Assembly: GCA_948474755.1 (NCBI GenBank)
Contig: CAOLHI010001281.1
Span: 248,001-312,000, forward strand
Source: Ctenosaura bakeri
Lineage: Eukaryota > Chordata > Lepidosauria > Squamata > Iguanidae
Direction: 5' to 3'
Length of the DNA: 64,000 nt
The position numbers were made by a program, and so were the translations under genes. This document shows positions 1-9,428 of this stretch, one piece after another; within the stretch, counting starts at the first letter, position 1, and each line of letters starts with the position of its first letter. The notes under the pieces are model-generated. The model saw nothing but the letters and a program-made list of their open reading frames with translations, made no database searches and was not told the DNA's origin.

Positions 1-145
1 ATTCGCTTTTGGTTGAAATCTTTTTGTTTTACTATTAGTTGTATCACATGGTGTTTTATTTTTGTGTTTGTGTTATGTTTTTTTCTTTCTGTATAATCAA
101 TAAAAATTTTAAAAAATTAAAAAAAAGAAAAAGAAAATATCCCAC
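1..145 (+). mobile_element. Possible L1-type LINE 3' end with A-rich tail
   Basis: T-rich sequence leads into an AATAAAA-like motif near 97-110 and then an A-rich tail to about 140. This resembles the 3' end of a squamate L1, as does the better supported copy at 1038-1622. No coding part is in view, because the element would begin before the window. It could also be simple AT-rich DNA. Confidence 0.3.
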
Positions 146-1016
146 AATTCAAACAGTGTTTTTGTTTTTTAATCCTAACACAAGAAGGTAAAGAAATATT
201 TATGAAACATTTTTAAAATGTCAGCTGTTTAGGACCAAGCTGTGACTGATAGCATTTGGCTAGCAAAATGAGACAATTTGCAAATATATTCCGTAGGTTA
301 TTTTAGAAAAATTAACCTCTGCTACAAACTTAAATAGCTTCCCAATTATAATTATTTGCAGTAATGTGTCTCTTAGCAGCTCAGTGTATGATACTTCAGT
401 GTATGTTGTGATCTGGAACAATCTGGAATGAGTAACTATGAATATAAACATATTTTGCTATTGTAGCAAACTTTATAGTGTTCATAGTATGCCATTTTCT
501 CCAAGTAAGTGCTAACATACCTTCCAACATTTCAAAGATGAAAACAGCACTCATGTGGCCAAGCAACATCAGAGTGTGGTCAAAATGGCAAGTTATGAAC
601 TATATTAATAACAATTAATTATAAGAATATAATGAGGAAGAATATACAAGCTATAAGAAGCTGCATCAGTTTCTTTTGCTTGAATCTGCCAGAAAAGGCA
701 ATGTTCTGCCCTCTTCTTCTCTCACTGCTGCTGAACTAGTTGAATGCAAACTACTTTTTCACTTTGAACTCTATTTGCAACAACTGAAGTAAGCTGAGGA
801 CAAAAGAGGAGAGTGGGAGGGGTGAAAGAAACTTGGACATTTTAAAAGCAGCTTAAAAATTAAACTAAAGAGAATGAATCAGGGCTGTCCCTGCCATATC
901 AGGACAGATGGAGAACATGTGCTAAGGGAAAATATTTGCTTATTTGGTGTACAAAAATATATCTAACCTGCCATATATCTGTGAATCTCAATTACAACCA
1001 ATAACAATGGCCTTTC
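146..1016. other. AT-rich upstream DNA without recognised features
   Basis: This stretch is AT-rich. I see no reading frame resembling a known protein, no RNA gene and no repeat family I can name. Confidence 0.5.
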
Positions 1017-1037
1017 AATAACTATAAAAGAGTGTTA

Positions 1038-1622
1038 TTCTGGAAGGAAATACATGATGAAATTCAAAGAATTTATAATGTAAATTTTGAAATGAAGCCA
1101 GAATTTTATCTGTTAAATATGCTTGGGCAACAAAGAGAAATAAGATGTCATCAGAAGATACTGTTATATCTGATAACTGCTGCAAAGCTGATATATGCGC
1201 AATATTGGAAAGAAAGGAAATATGTTGATACAGAAGAATGGAAATTAAAAGTCCTAGATATGGTAGAGACAGAAAAGTTAACATTTTCTTTGAGAAATAA
1301 ACCTATCCAGAACTTTGAAAGAGAATGGATAGAAGTTTTGGATTGGATAAAGACATAAAATAAGAAAAGAAATAAGAATAAAGCAAGATTGTAAGTAATG
1401 CAATTTAATGTAACAAGGTAAAATAATAATGTAACAATGTAACAAGGCAGTAAGGTAACAAAGCAATTGTCTAACAATGTAAGATGTAACACATCCCTTG
1501 AGTAAGCAACAATTATGTATGAAGGGAATGGAACACGCAGATTCAACTGGAAAACAAGGTTGGAAGTGAGGAGGGTATTTTTTTATTGTTAATTAAAATC
1601 TTTAATAAAAATATTTCAAAAA
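1038..1622 (+). mobile_element. 5'-truncated L1 LINE with target-site duplication
   Basis: The + strand frame ending at 1358 encodes the end of an L1-type ORF2 protein. It has the pattern F-W-x-x-I-H-x-E-I at its start, then a block with A-A-x-L-I-x-A-Q-Y-W and the ending E-K-L-T-F-S-L-R. A short 3' UTR and an A-rich 3' end (about 1590-1622) follow. The copy is flanked by an exact 21-bp direct repeat at 1017-1037 and 1623-1643 (it contains ATAACTATAAAAGAGTGTTA). The coding match begins at 1038, immediately after the left repeat, as expected for a truncated target-primed insertion. It is not a host gene. Confidence 0.85.
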
Positions 1623-1717
1623 AATAACTATAAAAGAGTGTTAAACATTTCAGCATAAGGAAAAGAGAGAACAAAGCAAAAGGCCTTTCCACACTATGCA
1701 GTTATAGCACCTTCCAA

Positions 1718-1918
1718 GTCACCCATCAATTTATGGCAACCCTATGTATTTCATAGAGTGTCCTTAGGAAAGAATAATCAGATGTATTTTTGCCAATTCA
1801 TTCTTCTAAAATATAGCCTACAGTAGTTGGTATTCATTGGTAGTTTCCCATCCAAATACTAACTACAGCTGATTGTGCTTAGCTTCCAAAATCAGACAGG
1901 TATTGTGGTGCCATAATA
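1718..1918 (-). mobile_element. 5S-rRNA-headed SINE with Bov-B-like tail (5S-Sauria type)
   Basis: Read on the minus strand, 1835-1900 resembles the internal promoter half of 5S rRNA: a degenerate form of GCTAAGCAGGGTC, then GTTAGTA, then TTGGATGGGA. The rest (about 1718-1830) is a Bov-B-like tail including the complement of TTTATGGCAACCC. The order of head and tail is that of a 5S-derived SINE, not of a 5S gene. A second copy is at 32648-32846. Confidence 0.7.
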
Positions 1919-1935
1919 GTATGCTTATTAAATAA

Positions 1936-2411
1936 TTTAAGATATACAGATGACACCATACTACTAGGAGAAGATACATAGCAAAGACTTGGAATGGTTA
2001 CTGAAGAAAGTCTAGGAAGAAAGTGCAAAGGCAGATTTACAGCTGGACATCAAGAAAACAAAAATAATGACTGCAGATTATTTATATAACTTTAAAGTAG
2101 ATGATTAAGACACTGAAATAGTTCAAGATTTTCCATACTGGCTTGGTCATTATTCAGAATAGAGACTACAGTCAAGAAATTAGAAGAAGACCAGGAGCTG
2201 GAAGGGCAGGTATGAGAGAACTTGACTAGATACTGAGGTGTAAAGATATATCGTTGAACAGTAAAGTTAAGATGATCCATGCCATTGTATTTCCAGTTCT
2301 ATGTATGACTGTGAAAGTTGGACAGTGAAGAAAGCTGGTAGAAAGAAATTCAACTCATCTGAATTGTGATGCTGGAGGAGAGATTTATAGACATTGTGGA
2401 CTGCTAAAAAG
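1936..2411 (+). mobile_element. Bov-B (RTE) LINE fragment, reverse-transcriptase region
   Basis: A decayed + strand piece of a Bov-B type reverse transcriptase. The codons at 1943-1954 read Y-T-D-D, a variant of the catalytic YADD box, followed by T-I-L-L. Further on, 2165-2411 gives the usual Bov-B C-terminal block (R-R-P-G-x-G-R-A, then M-T-V-K-V-G-Q-like and a W-T-A-K end) with several frame breaks. It is interrupted at 2411 by a hAT-like end. It is not functional. Confidence 0.75.
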
Positions 2412-2680
2412 CAGTGGTGTCATTAGGAGGGTCCAAGGGGGTGCGGACAGCACTGGTGACACCATCAGAGGGAGTGACGGCAAAATGATTGCCCACCCCT
2501 TCTCTCTTCCCCCACTTTACAAGAGCCCATACTGCTTCATGCAGGATGACCACTCTCTTTTTTTCTCCCTCCTTTCCCCGCTGCCAGGCCATGACCCTGT
2601 GGAGGCTCTGGTGACTCCGGCCCAGGCAACAAGAAGCACGAGCGGCAGTGTCTGGGAGTGTGGCAGGTCCAGGCATCCTC
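2412..2680. mobile_element. hAT-like element fragment inserted in Bov-B
   Basis: A terminus starting CAGTGGTGTCATTAGGAGGG begins exactly where the Bov-B match stops. This start is typical of a group of non-autonomous hAT elements in reptiles. The body is GC-richer than its surroundings. I could not find the matching inverted end, so the right border is approximate. The frames in both strands here are not genes. Confidence 0.45.
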
Positions 2681-3262
2681 AGGTATCCTGATTTTCATAG
2701 AAATCAAATACATAAATATTGAATTTTAAAACTAACACAGTCAGAAAGTAGTTACTTTATTGGTGCAATGAATGACATAGTTACTTTTTGCTGTCAGTAA
2801 AAGTAATCAAAAGTAATTTTAAGGCATTTCACAGTATTTTCACAGGAATTTCTCCTGCCGTTCTGCTGAAGTTAAAGCACTGAGCAAAAACAATTAAGTC
2901 ATTTTAATAAAATTGATCCCAAAATGAAATTGAATTGCTTTTCCAAACACTGGAACATGTTAAGGTAGTGAATTGATTTTAAAAAGTAACTTTCCAAGCT
3001 CTGAGCCCAATATTTTGTGATATTTTTTGTATAAGCCTATCTGGGTTTTAAGATACTCAGTGAAGGGCCTTCTCCTGTCCACCTTAGAGGCACATCAGCT
3101 GGGAACATGAGAAAGGGCCTTGCTAGTGGCTGCCTCCAAGACTTGTCAAAGCAGGCTAGGCTGGCTCCCTCTTGTTCTTCCATTGCCAAGCAAAGATGTT
3201 TGTATTTGTGCAAGGCTTTGGTGCCTTGTTTGGATTGCTGTCAAAGAGATTTTGACTGATTG
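2681..3262. other. AT-rich spacer with a DNA-transposon-like remnant
   Basis: It holds repeated AAGTAA/TTACTTT stretches and ends of the form AAAGTAACTTTCCAAGCTCTG-like near 2982-3003. That end resembles the terminal repeat of the small element at 60669-60799. No gene is visible. Confidence 0.35.
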
Positions 3263-3445
3263 CTGTTGTGTGCCTTAAAGTCATTCTGACTTCTGATTTA
3301 AGGGGGTTTCTTAAAGAACTTGTCCAGAGGGGGTTGTCCCTTGCCTGCCTCTAAAGCTGAGAGTGTGTGACTTGTTCAAGGTCACCTAGTAGATTTCCAT
3401 GGGAATTTCAACCATTCTCTCCCAGTGTTCCAGTGGCTCTCTTGG
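3263..3445 (-). mobile_element. tRNA-headed Sauria-type SINE, degenerate
   Basis: The sequence begins with the complement of a Bov-B-like tail (TGTTGTGTGCCTTAAAGTCA) and continues through TGACTTGTTCAAGGTCACC to a decayed box B region near 3400-3430. The orientation is minus. Similarity to the better copies in the window is clear, but the tRNA-like head is worn. Confidence 0.65.
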
Positions 3446-3933
3446 ACTGGTTAGATAACTGTTGTTTTTGTTAATATGTTTTTACGCTTTGATTGTAAAT
3501 ATTTGAATGTTATGTTAGTTGCCCTGATTTCTTTGTCAGAAGGGTGAGACAGAAAGGTGACAAATGCATGTTAGAAAAGAAAGACAATTGGTCTGTAATC
3601 TCTCTCCCCAGCACCTCCCTTGCAAGTGGAGAAAAACAGGACGTTCCTGGGCCAATGATTCACCTGGCAGAGGTGACAGACAACTGGGTCTGCCCGGGTT
3701 GTCTCTCTAATTCCAGGAATGAAAAGCTTGTGTCAATGTGTCTGGTACAAATGTTACAAAGTAATCTTCCTATGCAAAGTCAATTACTCTTTATTGGTTT
3801 ATACTATAATTTAGCCAATTTATTAATGCCTGAATAAACCGTCTCCAATGTTAGTTAGTGCTCTGGTACAATAGTCACTGTTATATGCTTGGTCATTTTA
3901 GTGGAAGTGGGGAAAAATAATTCACAACACGAT
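3446..3933. other. Unique-looking upstream spacer
   Basis: It contains an open frame of 97 codons (3544-3837) without similarity to anything I recognise. I treat that frame as chance. No repeat family is recognised. Confidence 0.4.
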
Positions 3934-5078
3934 GGCCATTTCCACACTAGACTGTTATACCGCTATTATTCCATTTTCCCCATCCTATGGGATCCTGGGG
4001 TTTGCAGTGTAGGCCCCTCCCTAAACCGCAAACCCATCCAGGATGAGCGAATATGCGCCATTTCTGCACTAGCTTATAGGATATCCGTTCCCATCCTGGG
4101 ATCTGGGGTTGATGTAGCCCTCCTAACCGCCAGGAATAGATGGGAAGCGGTATACGCTAGCCATTTCCGCATTAGACTGTTATAGTGCTATTATTCCGCT
4201 TTCCCCATCCTATGGGATCCTGGGGTTCGCAGTGTAGGCCCCTCCCTAAACGCAAACCCAGTCCTAGGAGCAAATCACGCTACAGCATTCCGATAGACTG
4301 TTATAGCGCTATATCGCTTCCACTGGATTGGGGCGCAGAGGGCCCTCCCTCCGAACCCCAGATCCCAGGATGGGGAAATAGTGCTTTCCGCACTAGACTG
4401 TTATAGCGCTATTATTCCGTTTCCATCCTATGGGATCTGGGGTTCGCAGTTAGCCCTCCTAAACAAACCCAGATCAGATGGGATGCTCGCCATTTCCGCA
4501 CTAGATGTATAGCGCTTTTCCGCTTTCCCCATCCTATGGGATCCTGGGGTTCGCAGTGTAGGCCCCTCCCTAAACCGCAAACCCCAGGATCCCATAGGAT
4601 GGGGAAAGCGGAATAATAGCGCTACAGCCATTTCCGCACTAGACTGTTATAGCGCTATTATTCCGCTTTCACCATCCTATGGGATCCTGGGGTTCGCAGT
4701 GTAGGCCCCTCCCTAAACCGCAAACCCCAGGATCCCATAGGATGGGGAAAGTGGAATAATAGCACTACAGCCATTTCCGCACTAGACTGTTATAGCGCTA
4801 TTATTCCGCTTTCCCCATCCTATGGGATCCTGGGGTTCGCAGTGTAGGCCCCTCCCTAAACCGCAAACCCCAGGATCCCATAGGATGGGGAAAGTGGAAT
4901 AATAGTACTACAGCCATTTCCGCACTAGACTGTTATAGCGCTATTATTCCGCTTTCCCCATCCTATGGGATCCTGGGGTTCGCAGTGTAGGCCCCTCCCT
5001 AAACCGCAAACCCCAGGATGCCATAGGATGGCGAAAGCGGAATAATAGCGCTATAACAGTCTAGCGCAGAAACGGCCA
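3934..5078. repeat. Tandem array of about nine palindromic MITE-like units
   Basis: Units start with (TG)GCCATTTCCGCACTAGAC at about 3934, 4057, 4160, 4285, 4383, 4489, 4627, 4770 and 4913. Units 4627-4769 and 4770-4912 are both 143 bp and nearly identical. The last (4913-5078) is longer because it alone keeps the complete right end, whose complement again reads TGGCC...AGACTGTTATAGCGCT. Each clean unit is itself a hairpin: an arm of about 50 bp including TCCTATGGGATCCTGGGGTT is repeated inverted after a loop of about 15-20 bp (GTAGGCCCCTCCCTAA). The first six units carry many small deletions. The same family occurs at 6981-7149 and 7160-7319. The class is unassigned. It has no coding capacity. 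Confidence 0.85.
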
Positions 5079-5246
5079 TCCACAGACTAGTGCTCAAATC
5101 GCCTTAAGCAAAGGGGCAGCCAGGGACCGCGCCGTCACTACCAAATCCTAATTGCCCAGGCGCGCCCTCTGGCGGCCAGCGGCGGAGGAGGCGGGCTCGG
5201 AGCCGCCGAGGAAGAGAAGGGGGCGGCTCCCCGGGAGGCGGGGCCG

Positions 5247-5366
5247 ATGCGTGCTGGCCCGGCCGCCGTCCCCTCGAGTCAGAGGCGCGCGGCGAGCGAG
5301 AGCGGCGGGCAGGGGCGCTGCGAGCGTGGCGCGCGGGGAGGGAGGCGGGAGCGCCGGGGAGGCTGA
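5247..5366 (+). other. Possible upstream ORF (39 codons) in the 5' leader
   Basis: An ATG at 5247, out of frame with the PARD6G start, opens a 39-codon frame that ends at TGA 5364-5366, 142 bases before the main ATG. Its start context is weak (C at -3, C at +4). It matters only if transcription starts upstream of 5247. The peptide is Arg/Gly/Ala-rich and resembles no protein I know. Confidence 0.3.
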
Positions 5367-5508
5367 GCGTTCCGAGAAAGTTGCATCCCAGGGTCGGCGC
5401 CCGGCAGCCACTTTCCCACGGAGGCGGAGGCGCATCTTCCAGCCCCGGTGGAGCGAGGGCGGAGAGGGGGCGAACGACGGGGGGGGCTTAAAACGGGGGG
5501 CCGAGAAA

Positions 5509-5580
5509 ATGAATCGGAGCTTTAATAAGTCTCAGAGTCTGCGGTATTTCGGTTACAGCGCGGTGGAAGTCAAAAGCAAG
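5509..5580 (+). CDS. PARD6G: PARD6G coding exon 1 (residues 1-24, partial gene)
   Basis: First coding exon of Par6 gamma, the scaffold that joins atypical PKC, Par3 and CDC42 in the apical/tight-junction polarity complex. The 24 codons start M-N-R-S-F-N-K-S-Q-S-L-R and end A-V-E-V-K-S-K. From memory this N-terminus matches vertebrate PARD6G (M-N-R-S-F-x-K-S-Q-x-L-R) and differs from PARD6B (M-N-R-S-H) and PARD6A. ATG 5509 is the first in-frame ATG, and has A at -3. The frame is open upstream but has no ATG. The exon ends at a clean GTAAGG donor (5581), phase 0. Lys22 of the V-K-S-K motif corresponds to Lys19 of PARD6A, the residue known to contact the acidic motif of aPKC. The exon sits in the CpG island. 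Confidence 0.93.
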
Positions 5581-6420
5581 GTAAGGACGGGGGGGGCCAC
5601 CCTGGGGAGCCGAAGGAACCCTCCGCTTCCCTTCCTGGAGGCTCCCCCGGTACCTTTTCCTCCCCCCTTTAATTCCCTCTTTCCAATGAATGGAGAGGCT
5701 CCTCTCCTGTCTCTCCGCCCCCGTGAGGGGTTTGTTTTCCGTGCCTTCAAAGCCGAACTTTCTGTGGTTTTCCTCTCGGAGGAGCGAGACCGGAGGTTGT
5801 GGCCGCCACTCGCAGCCTCCCGGAGGGGCTTTCGGTGTGTGGAAGGGCGGGAGCCCCGCACCGCCCCTCGGCTTCCTCCTCCCCGGTGAAACGGGCTGCT
5901 TCCCTCCTCCCCCCGCCGCCACCATGGGGGCCGTCTCCCCTAGCAACGCGCCCCGAGACCTCCAGGGCATTTGCGGGGTGGAGGAGGAGGAGGAGGACTG
6001 GGGCCTTCCGCGCGCCCCCCCGCCCCGTCTTGTCACCTCCTTCCCTCTCTGGAGTGCCTGGCGGGGTCCGGGCGGCGACCGCAGCCGCGCGTTTCTCGCC
6101 GGGGGGGGGTCTCTCCTCGCGCCCAACAAAAGGGAGCGCGCGAGCCTGGAGTCTCCCCTCCGCCCCTCGGGGAGAAAACAGAAGGGGGAGGGGGCAGAGG
6201 AGGCGCGGGGGGGGTCGCCCGAGGGGGCCGCGAGGAGGAAGGGGGGCGGGCATGCCGGTGGCGCCGCGCCGCCCGCCCGGCCTCCCTCCCAAATCGGGCT
6301 AAACTTGATCGCGGCTCGCGTGGGAGGGACGCCCGGAGGAGCGCCGCGCTCGCCAGGCTTTTGTTCCAAGGCGCCCCGTGCCTCGCCTTTCTTCCGAAGG
6401 CGTTGGGTTTCTTTGCCTCC

Positions 6421-6777
6421 CCCCCCTTTTTTTTTTGAGGGTCTTTGATTTAGATGATGGTGGGCAGGAGGGAGACAGCATTACTTTTCTTCAGCCCCCC
6501 CTCCACAGCCCCCCCTCCACAGCCCACATCTCTTTCCTCTCCCGCCCCTGTTTCACCCCCCCCCTTTCTTCAGCGGCTCCTGTTCAACCCCTGACTCTTC
6601 CCCCCTCCCTCCCTCTGTAAACGCCAAAGTAGCCTTGGGTGAAATCCCATCCTAGCCCTGGATGTTTGAGGGAACTTTTCTTCGCCTGGCGCTCCTGCTG
6701 CTACTTTGCATGTCTTCAGCTCTGCGAACTGACTCGCCTCGTCCTGTTTAAACTTGTTGGGACGGTTGCGCCTCTCC

Positions 6778-6778
<1 letters not shown>
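6421..6778. other. Pyrimidine-rich intron 1 start
   Basis: Runs of C and T (for example CCCCCCTTTTTTTTTT near 6421-6436 and two tandem CAGCCCCCCCTCCA-like blocks at about 6494-6522) mark the fading edge of the CpG island. No gene or known repeat is seen. Confidence 0.5.
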
Positions 6779-6821
<43 letters not shown>

Positions 6822-6823
6822 TC
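6779..6823. repeat. (TTTC)n microsatellite
   Basis: About eleven uninterrupted TTTC units lie in PARD6G intron 1, some 1.2 kb after exon 1. Tetranucleotide tracts of this kind are usually length-variable. Confidence 0.95.
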
Positions 6824-6980
6824 CTCCTCTTTCCTCTCCCCAGCCTCCTGCTTTCTCCTTTCTCGTCGGAAAGCGTGCACACCGCGGCTCTGCTTGCAGA
6901 GAGTTGGCTGATAACTTTCTCCACCGTTGTCGTTCTCTCCTGGGAGGCTGAGAGGTGGTCTAAAGCACATCCCGACCTAT

Positions 6981-7149
6981 TGGCCATTTCCGCACTAGGC
7001 TGTTATAGCGCGATGATTCCACTTTCAACCTCCTCTGGAATCCTGGGGTTTGCAGTTTCGGGAGGGGCCCGAAACTGCAAACCCCAGGATTCCAGAGGAG
7101 GTTGAAAGTGGAATCATCGCGCTATAACAGCCTAGTGCGGAAATGGCCA
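6981..7149. mobile_element. Perfect palindromic foldback MITE (82-bp arms)
   Basis: Bases 6981-7062 are the exact reverse complement of 7068-7149 with a 5-base loop AGGGG. I compared the arms base by base and found no mismatch. The ends TGGCCATTTCCGCACTAG and the inner CTGTTATAGCGC are shared with the upstream array at 3934-5078, so it is the same family. It lies in intron 1 and would be transcribed with PARD6G, giving an 82-bp stem. Perfect arms suggest a recent insertion or arm-to-arm gene conversion. Confidence 0.9.
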
Positions 7150-7159
7150 TTGATTCTAC

Positions 7160-7319
7160 GGCCATTTCCACACTAGACTGTAATAGTTATAATGGCATTA
7201 TTCCACTTTCAGCGTTCTAGGGATGTTGAGCGCTCCCCCCCTAAACTGCAAACCCCACGATTGCGTAGGATGTTGAAAGTGGAATCATTCCATTAGAACA
7301 GTCTAGCATGAAAATGGCC
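7160..7319. mobile_element. Diverged second copy of the palindromic MITE
   Basis: It starts GGCCATTTCCACACTAGACTG and ends with the near complement CAGTCTAGCATGAAAATGGCC. The arms pair imperfectly (for example ATTCCACTTTCA against TGAAAGTGGAAT), with a loop containing GCGCTCCCCCCCTAAA. It is only 10 bp from the perfect copy and is clearly older. Confidence 0.8.
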
Positions 7320-9227
7320 TATGAGTACAAGCTGGTCAGCTTGCTCCCCCCCCCACACTTTTGCAGACCCCTCTGAGGCATGCTGAACTTGAGCAAAGCA
7401 GCCTTTCTTGCCCTAGGACTGAGCCAGGCCAATGACAGGGTGCCTATGTGGGTAATGGGGCATAAATTATACACCACGGATGCACATGCTTGGGTCTCAG
7501 CCTCAGATTCGAAAAAGCTTCCCAGTTTTAAAAACAATCAGCAAAGGGTGCTAGGGAGAGGGAACCAGTCCAGACAGCTATCTAGTTTAGGAGGTGGGAA
7601 ACTGTGGAGCCTGCCAGATGATGTTAGACTCCCCTCAGCCAGATTGGCTAGGGATGATGAGAGTTGAAGTCCAGCTGCCTCTGGAGGGGCATAGCTTCCT
7701 CACCCCTGACCTCAGTCTGTAAAACATGCTGGCAACAGCAGCCAGCTGGCAAAGAACACCTGCAGCTTCCCCTCCCCCTCTAGATGTCTGTCTGGTATTT
7801 TGGAGGTGTCATGCCTCTGAACATGCACACTCCATTTAGCCATTATGCCTGAGAGCCATTGATTAGACCCATCTGCCCTGGATAATGGTCATTTAAAAAA
7901 AACCTCAGTTAGTGGCCATCCTCATATCTAGTGGCAGTGGATTCTCACAAGCTGGCAGTGTGATGCACAGAACAGTATGGCCCAGAAGACTATTGAGTGT
8001 TCTCCCAAATGGAGAGCCAGGCCTACCATTAGGCAGAGTGAGGCAATTGCTTCAGGCTACAGACCCCTTTTCCCCTCCCCAGGGCTATTTCCCCTCTGTA
8101 GGAGGACGGAGCTGTGCATTTCGGGGAGCTTACACTATAAATCCCCTTTCATGTAGCTTGCTGTTGGTGGAGTATGTTGACCTGTCAGCAGTGTCGATGC
8201 GAGACTCGGTCACAAGCTGCCAAATCAGCTTTGGAATTGGAATTGGGGGCAAGGGGTTTGAGGTGCATTTTGACCTTTGCTCCAGGTAGCAAAATGTCTT
8301 GGGTCCAATCTGGCCACCCTATTTGAACCCAAAGTCACCCAAGTGAACCCAAAGTCTAATATTGTGAAAGAAGCAACAAAATGTTCTTATTCCCAGCCAC
8401 CATGTTCATATTATTTGTAACTATATAAACCTCTTATTGCATCTTTTCTGATCATTCCCACCCAAGTAAAAAGATTCTGAGATATTGTAGTCTTTCTTCA
8501 ATGGGGATGTACTTAAAACACCTTGGCCCTCATGCCATACCTGCTATGACATTATTACTACATCACAGAATCTTCTGTGACATCCTAGAGAACTCTTGTA
8601 GCAGAGGCTCTGTTCAGGGAACTGGCTGTTGTCCCGAGAGAAACATGATGCCAGAGATGTGTGGTTTTGGTAAGATGACTGGTATCCTTTGAATTGTGCT
8701 GATCTAGGCAACTTATTGAGGAAGACACTGTTCTGAATTCTAATTGGAGTAGACCCACTGAATCTGTTGAACTTACTTATGTCTTATCAAGTTCCTAATG
8801 GGATTTGGGCCTCTGTGGCTGGGTAGACTTTGTTAACAGTCTGCTTCCTTAAAAGACTTTCCTAAGTCACCCAGACATGTTGTCCACATTACTGTAGCTG
8901 TTTTGGTTTCTAACCTATTTTCCTTAGTTTTCTGACCACGCTTGGTCTCAGCTGCTGATACTGTCTCATTTTTGCAAGCTATGCAGTAAGTCCTTTGGGC
9001 AGGAATTTGCATTGCTTCCATAATCTCTGCAGCAGCTTTTAGTCTAATATTGGCACTAAACCAGTGTTACACTGGTGAACAATTTCTTTCATTCCTGTGA
9101 GCAAGTTCCTTACTGTTGTCTTTTCCAGCTGACTTTGGCCATGCAAAAAAACATGGCCAGTAATATAGGTCCATGGCCAATCTATTTCCCTTTGGATAAT
9201 TTTGGAGTTGGGTGCAATCAGAATGAA
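7320..9227. other. Intron 1 stretch, mostly unique
   Basis: No exon is supported. At 7643-7708 the minus strand begins CAGGGGTGAGGAAGCTATGC and continues GGACTTCAACTCTCATCATC, which looks like a worn hAT-like end of the CAGGGGTGGGGAACCT group. The rest shows no repeat I can name. Open frames of 60-125 codons (for example 7912-8289) resemble nothing known. Confidence 0.45.
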
Positions 9228-9428
9228 GGGGCAGCATGATGTAGTGGTTTGAACATTGGATTATGACCTTGGAGACCAGGGTTCACTTCCCTGCTTGGCC
9301 ATGAAAACCTGCTAGGTGACTTCAGGTGCATCACATGCTGACAGCTCCAGAAAACCCTGTGATAGGTTCACCTTATGGTCACCATAAGTCGGAAGTGACT
9401 TGAAGACATGTAGTAACAATCAATCAAT
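9228..9428 (+). mobile_element. tRNA-headed Sauria-type SINE, near full length
   Basis: The + strand carries box A-like GTAGTGGTTTGAACATTGG, box B-like CCAGGGTTCACTTCC, the middle region, and the Bov-B-like 3' tail ending ACCATAAGTCGGAAGTGACT followed by a short A/C/T-rich repeat. This order is the standard layout of the family. It is not a tRNA gene. Confidence 0.85.

Larger units (their letters stand above)
5100..6420. promoter_or_regulatory. PARD6G: CpG island and probable PARD6G promoter
   Basis: A sharp switch from AT-rich DNA to very GC- and CpG-rich sequence starts just after the palindromic array and extends about 0.85 kb past exon 1 into intron 1. There is no convincing TATA box. 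A GC box matching the Sp1 consensus (GAGGCGGGGC) lies at 5235-5244. A CpG-island, TATA-less promoter is normal for a widely expressed polarity gene. The transcription start cannot be fixed from sequence; 5100-5500 is the likely zone. Long GC-rich frames on both strands here are a by-product of few stop codons. Confidence 0.8.

Noticed and set aside
3934..5078. CRISPR-like direct repeats
   Set aside because: The DNA is vertebrate. The units abut without unique spacers and are internally palindromic, so they are a transposable-element array.
5488..6369. Long minus-strand frame (293 codons) and several overlapping frames of 150-250 codons on both strands
   Set aside because: They lie in the CpG island where stop codons are rare. 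The peptides are Gly/Arg/Pro-rich, resemble no protein family and overlap each other in all frames.
9228..9300. tRNA gene (box A and box B present)
   Set aside because: No cloverleaf acceptor stem is seen and a SINE tail follows directly. The same layout recurs many times in the window.
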